From Bradyrhizobium sp. dw_78 (GTDB lineage: Bacteria; Pseudomonadota; Alphaproteobacteria; Rhizobiales; Xanthobacteraceae): a stretch of DNA of 64,000 bases. The stretch covers positions 372,001 through 436,000 of the forward strand of contig NZ_JAAVUS010000001.1 in the NCBI RefSeq assembly GCF_018449525.1, given 5' to 3'. The notes below the pieces were generated by a model. That model saw only the letters and a program-made list of their open reading frames with translations. It searched no databases and was not told the DNA's origin. Made by a program: the position numbers and the translations under genes. Of the stretch, positions 17,707 to 27,734 are shown one piece after another (position 1 is the stretch's first letter; each line of letters begins with the position of its first letter).

Positions 17707-19482
17707 ATGAGCGACAACAGCCACGACCCGAACCAGATGACGGGAGCCGCCATGATCGTGCGGGCGCTGATCGATCATGGCGTCCAGCACATGTTCGGCT
17801 ATCCCGGCGGCGCGGTGCTGCCGATCTATGACGAGATCTTCCAGCAGAGTGAGGTCGAGCACATCCTGGTCCGGCACGAGCAGGGTGCCGGCCATGCCGC
17901 GGAAGGCTATGCCCGCTCCACCGGCAAGCCCGGCGTGGTGCTGGTGACGTCGGGGCCGGGCGCCACCAACATGGTGACGCCGCTCGCCGACGCGCTGATG
18001 GATTCGATTCCGCTGGTATGCATCACCGGGCAGGTTCCCACCCATCTGATCGGCAACGACGCGTTCCAGGAATGCGACACCATCGGCATCACGCGGCCCT
18101 GCACCAAGCACAACTGGCTGGTGCGCGACGTCAACGATCTGGCCAAGGTGTTGCACGAGGCGTTCTATGTCGCGACCACCGGACGGCCGGGGCCGGTCGT
18201 GGTCGACGTGCCGAAGGACGTGCAGTTCGCGGTCGGCACCTATCATCCGCCGCGCAAATCCGACGTGCATGTTTCCTACACGCCGCGGGTCAAGGGCGAC
18301 GCGGCGCAGATCCGCAAGGCGGTGGCGCTGCTCGCCTCGGCCAGGCGCCCGGTGATCTATAGCGGCGGCGGCGTCATCAATTCGGGGCCCGAGGCGTCAA
18401 GGCTGCTGCGTGAGCTGGTGGAATTTACCGGCTTTCCCATCACCTCGACCCTGATGGGGCTGGGCGCTTATCCGGCGTCGGGCAAGAACTGGCTCGGCAT
18501 GCTCGGCATGCACGGCACTTACGAAGCCAACATGACCATGCATGGCTGCGACGTCATGCTGTGCGTCGGGGCGCGGTTCGATGACCGCATCACCGGCCGC
18601 ACCGACGCGTTCTCGCCGGGCTCGAAGAAGATCCATATCGACATCGACCCTTCGTCGATCAACAAGAACATCCGCGTCGACGTGCCGATCATCGGCGACG
18701 CCGGCAACATTCTTGGCGATCTGTTGCAGGTGTTGAAGGCGGAAGCGAAGAAGCCCGACATCAAGCCGTGGTGGCAGCAGATCGCGAAATGGCGCGCGCG
18801 CAATTCGCTGTCCTACAGGAAGAACAACGATATCATCCTGCCGCAATATGCGATCCAGCGGCTGTTCGAACTGACGCGCGGCAAGGACACCTACATCACC
18901 ACCGAAGTCGGCCAGCACCAGATGTGGGCGGCGCAGTTCTTCGGCTTCGAGGAGCCGCACCACTGGATGACCTCGGGCGGCCTCGGCACCATGGGCTACG
19001 GCCTGCCGGCGGCGATCGGCGTCCAGGTCGCGCATCCCGACAGCCTGGTGATCGATATCGCCGGCGACGCCTCGGTGCAGATGACGATGCAGGAGATGGC
19101 GACGGCGGTACAGCACGAACTGCCGGTCAAGATCTTCATCCTCAACAACCAGTACATGGGCATGGTGCGGCAGTGGCAGCAGCTCCTGCACGGCAACCGG
19201 CTGTCGCACAGCTATTCCGAAGCGCTGCCGGATTTCGTCAAGCTGGCGGAAGCCTATGGCGGCGTCGGCTTCCAGGTGATCAAGCCTTCCGATCTCGACG
19301 GCGCGATCAAGGAAATGATCGCGGTCAAGCGCCCGGTGCTGTTCGACTGCCGGGTGGCGGCGCTGGAGAATTGCTTCCCGATGATTCCCTCCGGCAAGGC
19401 GCATAACGAAATGCTGCTGCCGGCCGACGCCAATGACGAGGCGACCGCGACCGCCTTCGCCGGCGGCAAGGCGCTGGTGTGA
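17707..19482 (+). CDS. ilvB: Acetolactate synthase, large (catalytic) subunit
   Basis: First common step of Ile, Val and Leu synthesis; makes acetolactate or acetohydroxybutyrate from pyruvate with ThDP and FAD. The 591-residue protein has catalytic Glu58 in VRHEQGAGHAAEGYAR, the FAD region with VGARFDDRITGR, and the ThDP site GDASVQMTMQE followed by ILNNQYMGMVRQWQ. The small subunit ilvH is two genes downstream. Expression is expected to be set by the attenuator directly upstream. Confidence 0.97.
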   Translation: MSDNSHDPNQMTGAAMIVRALIDHGVQHMFGYPGGAVLPIYDEIFQQSEVEHILVRHEQGAGHAAEGYARSTGKPGVVLVTSGPGATNMVTPLADALMDSIPLVCITGQVPTHLIGNDAFQECDTIGITRPCTKHNWLVRDVNDLAKVLHEAFYVATTGRPGPVVVDVPKDVQFAVGTYHPPRKSDVHVSYTPRVKGDAAQIRKAVALLASARRPVIYSGGGVINSGPEASRLLRELVEFTGFPITSTLMGLGAYPASGKNWLGMLGMHGTYEANMTMHGCDVMLCVGARFDDRITGRTDAFSPGSKKIHIDIDPSSINKNIRVDVPIIGDAGNILGDLLQVLKAEAKKPDIKPWWQQIAKWRARNSLSYRKNNDIILPQYAIQRLFELTRGKDTYITTEVGQHQMWAAQFFGFEEPHHWMTSGGLGTMGYGLPAAIGVQVAHPDSLVIDIAGDASVQMTMQEMATAVQHELPVKIFILNNQYMGMVRQWQQLLHGNRLSHSYSEALPDFVKLAEAYGGVGFQVIKPSDLDGAIKEMIAVKRPVLFDCRVAALENCFPMIPSGKAHNEMLLPADANDEATATAFAGGKALV

Positions 19483-19496
19483 GGTGAGATCGCGCC

Positions 19497-20486
19497 ATGT
19501 TTGACCTCGGACAATTGGAGCGGGCGCTAGCGGTCGTCGGCCATGCGATGCCGCCGACGCCGGCGCATGGCTGGCCGCTGTTGTCGCAGCGGCTGGGCGC
19601 TTCCATTGTCGTCAAGCATGAGAACCACACCCCGACCGGCGCCTTCAAGGTGCGCGGCGGGCTCGTTTATGTCGATCGCCTCAAGCGCGAGCGGGCAGGC
19701 GTCGCCGGCCTGATCTCGGCGACGCGCGGCAATCACGGCCAGAGCATCGCCTTTGCGGCGGGCCGCTATGGCCTGTCGGTGACGATCGTGGTGCCGCACG
19801 GCAATTCGGTCGAGAAGAACCGGGCGATGCGGGCCTTCGGCGCCGATCTGGTCGAGCATGGCGACGATTTTCAGGACGCCCGCGAAGAAGCCGCCCGCCG
19901 CGCCGCAGCGCTGGGGTTCGAAATGGTGCCGTCGTTCCATCCCGATCTGGTGCTGGGCGTCGCCACCTATGCGCTCGAATTGCTGCGCAAGGCGCCGGAC
20001 CTTGACGTGATCTATGTGCCGATCGGGCTCGGTTCCGGCATTTGCGGCTGCATCCTGGCGCGCGATCTGCTCGGATTGAAAACCGAGATCGTCGGCGTGC
20101 AGTCGACGCTGGCGCCATCCTACGCGCTGTCCTTTGCCGCAGGCAAGGTGATGACGACCGCGACCTGCGACACGCTGGCGGACGGCATGGCGACCCGCAT
20201 TCCCGATCCTGATGCGCTCGCCATCGTCTGCAAGGGCGCCTCGCATATCGTGCAGGTGAGCGACGATGAAGTCGGCGCCGCCATCCGCGCCTACTGGACC
20301 GACACGCATAATCTCGCCGAAGGTGCCGGCGCCGCGCCGCTCGCGGCCGCCTTGCAGGAAAAGCACAGGATTCAGGGCAAGCGCGTCGGCCTGATCCTGA
20401 GCGGCGGCAATATCGACTTCGACCTGTTCCGCAGATGGGTCGGATCGGACGTTGCGGCTGGCACTGGAGAAAGGGAGCCGGCGTGA
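19497..20486 (+). CDS. PLP-dependent threonine/serine dehydratase-like protein
   Basis: A 329-residue fold-type II PLP enzyme. The PLP lysine lies in TPTGAFKVRGG (Lys52 or so), and GNHGQSIAFAAGRYG and the glycine loop PIGLGSGICG bind the cofactor. It ends at LILSGGNIDFDLF without the C-terminal ACT-like domain of biosynthetic IlvA, so feedback inhibition by isoleucine is not expected. It lies 14 bases behind ilvB in the ilv operon, which suggests that it supplies 2-oxobutanoate for isoleucine synthesis. Serine dehydratase or racemase activity is possible. Confidence 0.85.
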   Translation: MFDLGQLERALAVVGHAMPPTPAHGWPLLSQRLGASIVVKHENHTPTGAFKVRGGLVYVDRLKRERAGVAGLISATRGNHGQSIAFAAGRYGLSVTIVVPHGNSVEKNRAMRAFGADLVEHGDDFQDAREEAARRAAALGFEMVPSFHPDLVLGVATYALELLRKAPDLDVIYVPIGLGSGICGCILARDLLGLKTEIVGVQSTLAPSYALSFAAGKVMTTATCDTLADGMATRIPDPDALAIVCKGASHIVQVSDDEVGAAIRAYWTDTHNLAEGAGAAPLAAALQEKHRIQGKRVGLILSGGNIDFDLFRRWVGSDVAAGTGEREPA

Positions 20487-20590
20487 TGACGGAGCGATGC
20501 AGCCAGGATCTCACCACGTTCGGGATGTCATGCGCGGACTTGATCTGCGCATCCATCGCGCTTCATGAAGTGCTTTTCACAAACACGATG

Positions 20591-20617
20591 GATTGCCGGG
20601 TCAAGCCCGGCAATGAC
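20591..20617. repeat. Short palindrome between operon genes
   Basis: GATTGCCGGG-TCAA-GCCCGGCAATGAC forms a strong hairpin (TTGCCGGG/ CCCGGCAA). It is a small REP-type unit between the dehydratase-like gene and ilvH; the next start is about 40 bases away. Confidence 0.7.
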
Positions 20618-20654
20618 AACCATCAAGTCATGGCGACAACCTGAGAATCAAGCA

Positions 20655-21197
20655 ATGACCCAGCCCGCATCCGCCTATTTCATGGACGACCGCCATGATC
20701 CGACCGAAGCGCACACGCTGTCCGTGCTGGTGCAGAACGAGCCGGGCGTGCTCGCGCGCGTGATCGGGCTGTTTTCGGGGCGCGGCTACAACATCGAAAG
20801 CCTCACCGTCTCCGAGACCGAGAACCAGAAACATCTCTCCCGCATCACCATCGTCACCACCGGCACGCCGATGGTGATCGAGCAGATCAAGCACCAGCTC
20901 GACCGCATGGTTCCGGTCTATCGCGTCGTCGACATGACGCTGGGCGGCCGTTCGATCGAGCGGGAGCTTGCCATGGTCAAGGTGCGCGGCGGCGGCGACA
21001 ACCGCGTCGAGGCGCTGCGGCTGGCGGACGCCTTCCGGGCCCGGGTGATCGACGCCACCGTCGAAAGCTTTGTGTTCGAGATCACCGGCAATTCCGCCAA
21101 GATCAATCAATTCATCGACCTGATGCGCCCGCTCGGCCTCGTCGAGGTGTCACGCACCGGCGTTGCCGCGATCGGGCGCGGGCCCGAGGGGATGTGA
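20655..21197 (+). CDS. ilvH: Acetolactate synthase, small (regulatory) subunit
   Basis: Regulatory partner of IlvB that confers valine feedback and raises activity. The start was placed at MTQPASAYFMDD (20655); the longer frame upstream runs through a REP unit. The ACT domain is clear: HTLSVLVQNEPGVLARVIGLFSGRGYNIESL (about 18-48, shown here only in part by NEPGVLARV and GRGYNIESLTV). The C-terminal domain ends RPLGLVEVSRTGVAAIGRG. The 180-residue length fits the bacterial type. Confidence 0.95.
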   Translation: MTQPASAYFMDDRHDPTEAHTLSVLVQNEPGVLARVIGLFSGRGYNIESLTVSETENQKHLSRITIVTTGTPMVIEQIKHQLDRMVPVYRVVDMTLGGRSIERELAMVKVRGGGDNRVEALRLADAFRARVIDATVESFVFEITGNSAKINQFIDLMRPLGLVEVSRTGVAAIGRGPEGM

Positions 21198-21200
21198 ACC

Positions 21201-21896
21201 ATGCTGGCACGCGACTGGTACTATAATGAACGCCGCCGGATCGGTCTCGATTCCGCGGTCGCTTCGATCTACGACGTCGACGACGATCGCGACGTTCGCG
21301 CCCGCGCGGCGCTGACCATGCTGGGGGTGCAGCGCGGCTGGCGGGTGGCCGATATCGGCTGCGGCAACGGCGTGCTGGCCTGTGAAGCCGCAGAACTCGG
21401 CGCCGAGGTCGACGCCATCGATATCTCGCCGGCGATGCTGGCGCTGGCGGATCTGCAGGCCCGCGACCGCAAGCTTGCGATCCGGACCCGGCCGGCGGGG
21501 CTGTTGAGTTTTGCCTATCAGCCGAATTCCTACGATCTGATCGTCAGCGAGTTCACGCTGCACCATTTGCCGGATTTCTGGAAGGCGGTGGCGATGGCGC
21601 GGATCTACCGCGCGCTGAAGCCGGGCGCCTGTTTCTTCCTGCGCGATATCGTCTTTGTCGGCATGCCCGACGGCCGCGATCGCGACATCGAACAATGGGC
21701 GGATTTCAACATCAAGAACCACGGTTTCCCGCGCGACAGCGTCGTCACCCATATGCGCGACGAGCATTCGACCTTCGGCTGGGTGATCGAGCGCATGTTG
21801 ACCGATGTCGGCTTCACGCTCGTCTCCGCCGATTATCACGCGCCGCTGCACGGCACTTACGTGCTGCGCAAGCCCAACCCGGCCGGGCAAAGTTAA
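21201..21896 (+). CDS. Class I SAM-dependent methyltransferase
   Basis: A 231-residue protein with Rossmann motif I VADIGCGNGVLACEAA (about 50-65), the acidic motif VDAIDISPAMLALA, and post-motif DLIVSEFTLHHLPDFWKAV, typical of class I methyltransferases of small molecules. The first 35 residues (ARDWYYNERRRIGLDSA) are unusual and may help choose the substrate. It lies three bases behind ilvH and before ilvC. A role in branched-chain amino acid synthesis is not known; the location suggests only co-expression. Confidence 0.82.
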   Translation: MLARDWYYNERRRIGLDSAVASIYDVDDDRDVRARAALTMLGVQRGWRVADIGCGNGVLACEAAELGAEVDAIDISPAMLALADLQARDRKLAIRTRPAGLLSFAYQPNSYDLIVSEFTLHHLPDFWKAVAMARIYRALKPGACFFLRDIVFVGMPDGRDRDIEQWADFNIKNHGFPRDSVVTHMRDEHSTFGWVIERMLTDVGFTLVSADYHAPLHGTYVLRKPNPAGQS

Positions 21897-22058
21897 ATCG
21901 GATGAAGCCAGCCGATTTTTGCCTCGCCGTCATGATGCTGTCGAAGCGGCCGCAAGCGCGGCCGGAGACCGCCCGAGCGATGCAGAAACCGGTTTTCCAC
22001 GAGGTCGAAAATGGACTAGACAACCCCCGAAATCAGCAAGCCACCCCCCAAAGCCTGA

Positions 22059-23117
<1,059 letters not shown>

Positions 23118-23571
23118 GCTTGGTCTCGTCCGGGAATAGCGGGGTCGCGCGAGGCGCGATCTCGCCGGGACGGCACACGGAAAATTAAGTCCTGATCGGC
23201 ATATTGCAAAGCGGGATCGCGCAAGCGGTCTCGCTGTTTTTGCCGGCCGAAGAACTGCGATTTAATCCATCTTCTTAGGCCGAAGGCGTGCCGCGAAAAG
23301 CGGTCGCAGCGCAGAGCTGGCGCGAAGAACTGACAGTTCATTCACATTCTTCATCTGAAGCCCTTCAAGTGAATTCTTAGGTCGGGAAAGTCTTGCAGGC
23401 TCAAGGCCAAGCAGACAATCCCTCATCCAAACTTTTGCTTTCGATCGTGCCGCCGAGACCGTCGCCCGGCAGGCTTCTGCGTCAAGGATTGAGATCTCAT
23501 CCGGACTCTTGAGAGCGGCCGCTTGCAGATGTCATCGAGGGATCGAAATGGCCCGGATGTTGTGGCCGGAG
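23118..23571. other. Intergenic region between convergent ilvC and the betaine ABC genes
   Basis: About 450 bases with no convincing gene. The start has an imperfect palindrome (GTCCGGGAATAG ... GCCGGGACGG) resembling a decayed REP unit. The rest shows AT-richer stretches and short repeated phrases such as GAAGAACTG (23249, 23326), with no clear terminator. Confidence 0.5.
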
Positions 23572-25134
23572 CTAGGGTTGTTTGGCGATCCTGTTCCACA
23601 GCCAGCGCGCGACCTCGTTCGGGGACGCGGCGGCGTTGCCGCCGGCGGCGCGCAAATTCGCGGCCCGCATCGTGGCGATATCGATCCGGCCGAGCAGCGG
23701 CTGCAAGGCCGACCGCAAGGCCTGATCGTCGGCGCGTTTCGGCGCCAGCAGGACGATCGCGTCGTAGGGTGGGATGGCGTGCCTGTCGTCGTTGAGCACG
23801 ACCAGATCGTATTTGGCGATCAGTCCGTCGCTGGTGTAGCCCGCGATCACATCGACCTCGCCGGAGGCGACCGCGGCGTACATGAAGTCCGGCTGCATCT
23901 GCCGCTGCGTGCGGAATTTCAGGCCATAGGCCTTCTGGATGCCGGCCCATTCGGGACGGGAGAAGAACTCGTAGTCCGCCGCCATCGACATCGTGCCGGC
24001 ATAGGGAACGAGATCGGAGATCGTGCGGATCCCGAGCTGTTCGGCGCGCTTTCGCGGCATCACCAGCGCATAGGCGTTTTCGAAGCCGAGCTCGCCCAGC
24101 AGCGTGACCTTCTGCTGCGCCAGTATCGTCTTCAATTCGCTGAGTAAAACCTCGCGGGGCCTGATATCGCTATGGTGGAACTGGTTGGCCCAGAGGGTGC
24201 CGGAATAATCGACATAGACGTCGATATCGCCCGACACCAGCGCGTCGAAGATCACGTTGGAGCCGAGTCCCTCGCGCGAGGCCGCGGACAGGTTCGCCGC
24301 CTGCAGCCGCTCGGCGATCAGCGCGGCCAGCACATATTGCTCGGCGAAGGTCTTGGCGCCGACGATATAGCTTGATGGCGGGCGCGCCAGCGCCGGTACC
24401 AGGGTGGCCGCCAGCAGCGCCACGATGCCGAGGGCGCCGAGCGCGACGCGGAGCCGGCTGCGGAGGCGGATGCCGGTCTCGATCAGCGCCAGCAATTGGT
24501 CGACGACCAGCGCCAGCAGCGCCGCCGCCGCGCAGCCGAACAGCACGAACACCCAGTTCTGGGTCTGCAATCCGGCGAAGATGTAGTTGCCGAGGCTGGT
24601 CTGGCCGATCGGCGTCGACAGCGTGGCGGTGCCGATCACCCAGACCGCCGCGGTGCGGATGCCGGCCATCATCACCGGCAGCGCCAGCGGCAGTTCCACC
24701 GTGAACAGCGACTGGCGCGGCGTCATGCCGACGCCCTGCGCGGCCTCGATCAGCGCGGGATCGACGCCCCGAAGGCCGGTGATGGTGTTGCGCAGCACCG
24801 GCAGCATCGAATAGAGCGCCAGCGCCAGCACGGAAGGCAGGAAGCCGAAGGCCGAGAAGTCGAATCCGAACCAGGCCAGCGACAATGAGGCCAGTGCCAG
24901 CAGCAGCGGATAGAACAGCGCCAATAGCGCCAGCCCCGGCACCGTCTGCACGACACTGGCCAATCCGAGCAACGCGCCGCGCAGCAGCGGGCGGTTGCGC
25001 GCGGCGATCGCGAGCGGCAGGCTGATCAGGAGCCCGAGCGCCAGCGCCGTGACGCTGACCCGGACATGATTGCCGAGATAGTCCGGCAGATGCGAAACCG
25101 CGTCGCTCCAGCGCGGATCGGACAACAGATTCAT
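23572..25134 (-). CDS. Glycine betaine/choline-type ABC transporter: permease fused to binding protein
   Basis: A 520-residue fusion. Residues 1 to about 245 are a ProW/OpuBB-like permease with about six helices and the coupling loop EAAQGVGMTPRQSLFTVELPL. Residues about 255-520 form an OpuAC-type binding domain beginning IVGAKTFAEQYVLAALIAERL, with SGDIDVYVDYSGTLW and VIAGYTSDGLIAKYDL. Such fusions are known for compatible-solute and choline uptake. The binding domain would lie in the periplasm, tethered to the membrane part. The stop of the ATPase gene upstream overlaps its start. Confidence 0.92.
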   Translation of the reverse strand: MNLLSDPRWSDAVSHLPDYLGNHVRVSVTALALGLLISLPLAIAARNRPLLRGALLGLASVVQTVPGLALLALFYPLLLALASLSLAWFGFDFSAFGFLPSVLALALYSMLPVLRNTITGLRGVDPALIEAAQGVGMTPRQSLFTVELPLALPVMMAGIRTAAVWVIGTATLSTPIGQTSLGNYIFAGLQTQNWVFVLFGCAAAALLALVVDQLLALIETGIRLRSRLRVALGALGIVALLAATLVPALARPPSSYIVGAKTFAEQYVLAALIAERLQAANLSAASREGLGSNVIFDALVSGDIDVYVDYSGTLWANQFHHSDIRPREVLLSELKTILAQQKVTLLGELGFENAYALVMPRKRAEQLGIRTISDLVPYAGTMSMAADYEFFSRPEWAGIQKAYGLKFRTQRQMQPDFMYAAVASGEVDVIAGYTSDGLIAKYDLVVLNDDRHAIPPYDAIVLLAPKRADDQALRSALQPLLGRIDIATMRAANLRAAGGNAAASPNEVARWLWNRIAKQP

Positions 25135-25940
25135 GCCGCGCCATCCTTGCCATCCCTGGATGGATTCGCGGGCAGCAGCGCATTGAGCCGTTCGGCCTGC
25201 CGCCGCGGCGTGCGCAGCAATTGTCCGACATAGGCATCGCCGCTGCCGGAGAGCTCGGCCGCCGTGCCTTGCGCCAGCAGTTTGCCGGCGTGCATCACCG
25301 CGATGCGGTCGGCGAGCAGGAGGGCCTCGGCCATGTCGTGGGTGATCATGATCGTGGTCAGCCCGAGCCTGTCATGCAGGGCGCGGTAGTCCTGGCTCAG
25401 CGCGTCGCGGGTGAGGGGATCGAGCGCGCCGAACGGCTCGTCCATCAGCACGATGCGCGGCTTGGCCGCGAGCGCCCGCGCCACGCCGACCCGCTGGCGC
25501 TGGCCGCCGGAGAGCTCCTGCGGCAGCCGGTCGCGATGCTGCGCGCGGTCGAGCCGGACCAGGTCGAGCAACTCGTCCACCCGCGCTGCAATCTCCGCGG
25601 CCGGCGTGCCCAGGAGTTTCGGCGTGATCCCGATATTGCCGGCGACGCTCATATGCGGAAACAGCCCGCCGTTCTGGAACACATAGCCGATGCGGCGGCG
25701 CAGCTGCACCGGATCCACCGCGCGTACGTCCTCGCCTTCGATGCTGATGCGGCCCTGGTCGGCGTCGATCAGCCGGTTGGCGAGGCGAAGCAAGGTGGTC
25801 TTGCCGGAGCCGGAGCCGCCGACGATGGTAAGGAATTCGCCGGCATGGACCTCGAGCGAGACGTCGTCGACGGCCTTTACCCGGCCGCCGTCGAAGCTCT
25901 TGCCGACATGCGCGAAGGCGATCACGGGCGGGGCGCTCAT
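25131..25940 (-). CDS. Glycine betaine/choline-type ABC transporter, ATPase
   Basis: The 269-residue ATPase partner of the fused permease. Walker A is GGSGSGKTT, the signature is LSGGQRQRVGVARAL, Walker B is IVLMDEPFGALD, and the switch His lies in MITHDMAEA. The start was set at MSAPPVIAFAHVG (25940), since 12 extra upstream codons lack family resemblance. No CBS domains are present, unlike osmotically sensed OpuA/ProV ATPases. Its final codons overlap the permease start (ATGA). Confidence 0.93.
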   Translation of the reverse strand: MSAPPVIAFAHVGKSFDGGRVKAVDDVSLEVHAGEFLTIVGGSGSGKTTLLRLANRLIDADQGRISIEGEDVRAVDPVQLRRRIGYVFQNGGLFPHMSVAGNIGITPKLLGTPAAEIAARVDELLDLVRLDRAQHRDRLPQELSGGQRQRVGVARALAAKPRIVLMDEPFGALDPLTRDALSQDYRALHDRLGLTTIMITHDMAEALLLADRIAVMHAGKLLAQGTAAELSGSGDAYVGQLLRTPRRQAERLNALLPANPSRDGKDGAA

Positions 25941-26069
25941 GTCGTTTCGACTATCACACCGCGGCGAAGCCACCAAGCCGGCGTCGACGCGCCCGCGGCT
26001 GACATCGGTTGAATTGTCGGGACGGGGGCGTTATCCACGCGCCAACTTAGATCGGTTCGGGGGAAATGC

Positions 26070-26888
26070 GTGCAGGCAGGTGATGCCGCGGAAGCGGCGG
26101 TCGTGCTGGAAGATGCGACGGTGGCGTTCCGTCTCGCCGGTGCGCGCGTCTACACCGCGGTCGAGAAGGCGCGACTCAAGGTGGCGCAGGGCGAATTCGT
26201 CGCCATCGTTGGCCCGACCGGCTGCGGAAAATCGACCTTGTTGAACCTCGCGGCCGGGCTGCTCCGGCCGGCGTCGGGCACGGTGCGGATCTTCGATGCG
26301 CCGCTGACCGGGCTCAACCGGCAGGCCGGCTATCTGTTTCAGGCCGACGCGCTGTTTCCGTGGAAGACCGCGATCGACAATGTCGCGATCGGGCTCGAGG
26401 TCGCTGGCGTCGGCCGTGGCGAAGCTTTGGTGAGGGCGCGGAAATGGCTGGATACGGTCGGCCTCGGCGCCTTCGCGGGCCGATATCCGCATATGCTGTC
26501 GGGCGGGCAGCGCAAGCGCATCGGCCTTGCGCAAGTCCTGATCCGCGATCCCAAGATCCTTTTGATGGACGAGCCGTTCGGCCCGCTCGATGCCCAGACC
26601 CGGCAGATCATGGGCAATCTGCTGCTGGAATTATGGACCGCCGACCGCAAGGCGGTGCTGTTCGTCACCCACGACCTCGAGGAAGCGATCGCGCTGGCCG
26701 ACCGTGTCGTGATCATGTCGGCGGGGCCCGGCGCGCGCATCATCGGCGACTGGCGCGTGCCGCTGCCGCGCCCGCGCGATATTTTCGAGGTGCGGCTCGA
26801 TCAGAAATTTCACTCACTTCATCGTGAGATATGGGGCGTTCTTAAAGAGCAAGTGCTAAAGGGCTATGCGCAATCGGCAGACGGGTGA
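26070..26888 (+). CDS. ABC transporter ATPase, nitrate/sulfonate/taurine type
   Basis: A 272-residue ATPase of the SsuB/TauB/NrtD group. Walker A GPTGCGKST, the Q-loop LFQADALFPWKTAIDN with the FPW typical of this group, signature LSGGQRKRIGLAQVL and Walker B ILLMDEPFGPLD are all present. The start is GTG at 26070 with GGGGGAAA upstream. Matching permease (27735) and binding protein (29253) genes lie downstream on the same strand, with a PEBP gene between and an opposite-strand cupin gene inserted. Substrate unknown. Confidence 0.92.
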   Translation: MQAGDAAEAAVVLEDATVAFRLAGARVYTAVEKARLKVAQGEFVAIVGPTGCGKSTLLNLAAGLLRPASGTVRIFDAPLTGLNRQAGYLFQADALFPWKTAIDNVAIGLEVAGVGRGEALVRARKWLDTVGLGAFAGRYPHMLSGGQRKRIGLAQVLIRDPKILLMDEPFGPLDAQTRQIMGNLLLELWTADRKAVLFVTHDLEEAIALADRVVIMSAGPGARIIGDWRVPLPRPRDIFEVRLDQKFHSLHREIWGVLKEQVLKGYAQSADG

Positions 26889-26971
26889 TCCGACGTGTCA
26901 GCGTCGGCCCTGATCCCGATGCATCGAAAGCTGAACCTGGATCAACCCACGAAATGTTACAGGGAGATGTC

Positions 26972-27538
26972 ATGTTGCGACGCGGTTCATTTCTGGCTCT
27001 TGCGGCGGCGCTGGCCGCTTTGAGCGCTTCCCATGCGGCGAAGGCGCAAGGCGCGTTCACGCTGACGTCGCCGGACTTCAAGGACGGCGAACGGCTGGCC
27101 GTGAAGAATGCCGGCAACAACAAGTCCAATCCGAATTGTGTCGGCGAAAATATCTCGCCGGCGTTTTCCTGGAGCAACCCGCCGGAGGGCACCAAGAGTT
27201 TCGCGCTGATGATGTTCGATCCCGAGGGACGTCCGCCCAACGGCGTCAGCCACTGGGTCGCCTACGGCATCGCGCCTTCCGTCACCGGCTTTGCCGAGGG
27301 TGAGGTCTCGAAAACCAGCGACAAATATGTCGGCGGCGAGAGCACCCAGAAACTGCCGAGCTATTCCGGCCCATGCACGCCGGCCGGTGCGCCGCATCAT
27401 TATACGTTCACCCTGATCGCAACCGATCTCGATCCGTCGGCGCTGAAGCCCGGCCTGACCCGCGAAGAACTGATCAAGGCGCTGGAGGGACACGCCAAGG
27501 TCGCGACCGGCCTGATCGGGACATTCGCCAAGCCGTGA
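26972..27538 (+). CDS. Secreted YbhB/YbcL-type PEBP family protein
   Basis: A 188-residue protein with a Sec signal peptide ending near SHAAKAQG. The mature part is a bacterial phosphatidylethanolamine-binding-protein fold with ENISPAFSWSNPPEGTKSFAL and MMFDPEGRPPNGVSHWVAYGI, then YSGPCTPAGAPHHYTFTLIA, which form the small anion-binding pocket of the family. The start at 26972 has AGGGAG nine bases before it. Biochemical function of bacterial members is unclear. It sits inside an ABC transporter locus. Confidence 0.9.
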   Translation: MLRRGSFLALAAALAALSASHAAKAQGAFTLTSPDFKDGERLAVKNAGNNKSNPNCVGENISPAFSWSNPPEGTKSFALMMFDPEGRPPNGVSHWVAYGIAPSVTGFAEGEVSKTSDKYVGGESTQKLPSYSGPCTPAGAPHHYTFTLIATDLDPSALKPGLTREELIKALEGHAKVATGLIGTFAKP

Positions 27539-27618
27539 TTGTTGGTGACATTTCAAAAGATTCGGTGGTGTTGCTTTCATTGTTCGTAAGCGAGATCGCG
27601 CTGCGAGCACAGCTCACT

Positions 27619-27717
27619 CCCTCCCTCCTTGCGGGGGAGGGTTGGGGAGGGGGGTCCGTTCGGCACGGTGCGTGTGTAACCCCCACCCCTGATCCCTCCC
27701 CGCAAGGGGGAGGGGAG
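27619..27717. repeat. Dispersed inverted repeat (CTCCCTCC ... GGAGGGGAG type)
   Basis: CTCCCTCCTTGCGGGGGAGG at one end and CTCCCCGCAAGGGGGAGGGG at the other are inverted copies, separated by a G/C-rich centre with GGTTGGGGAGGGGGG and CCCCCACCCCTGATCC, which also pair. It fills the gap between the PEBP and permease genes. Confidence 0.85.
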
Positions 27718-27734
27718 CAGAAAGAGCGCGAACC

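Noticed and set aside
23118..23571. Possible riboswitch or terminator behind ilvC
   Set aside because: Only an imperfect REP-like palindrome is present. No T-run or known aptamer core was recognised.
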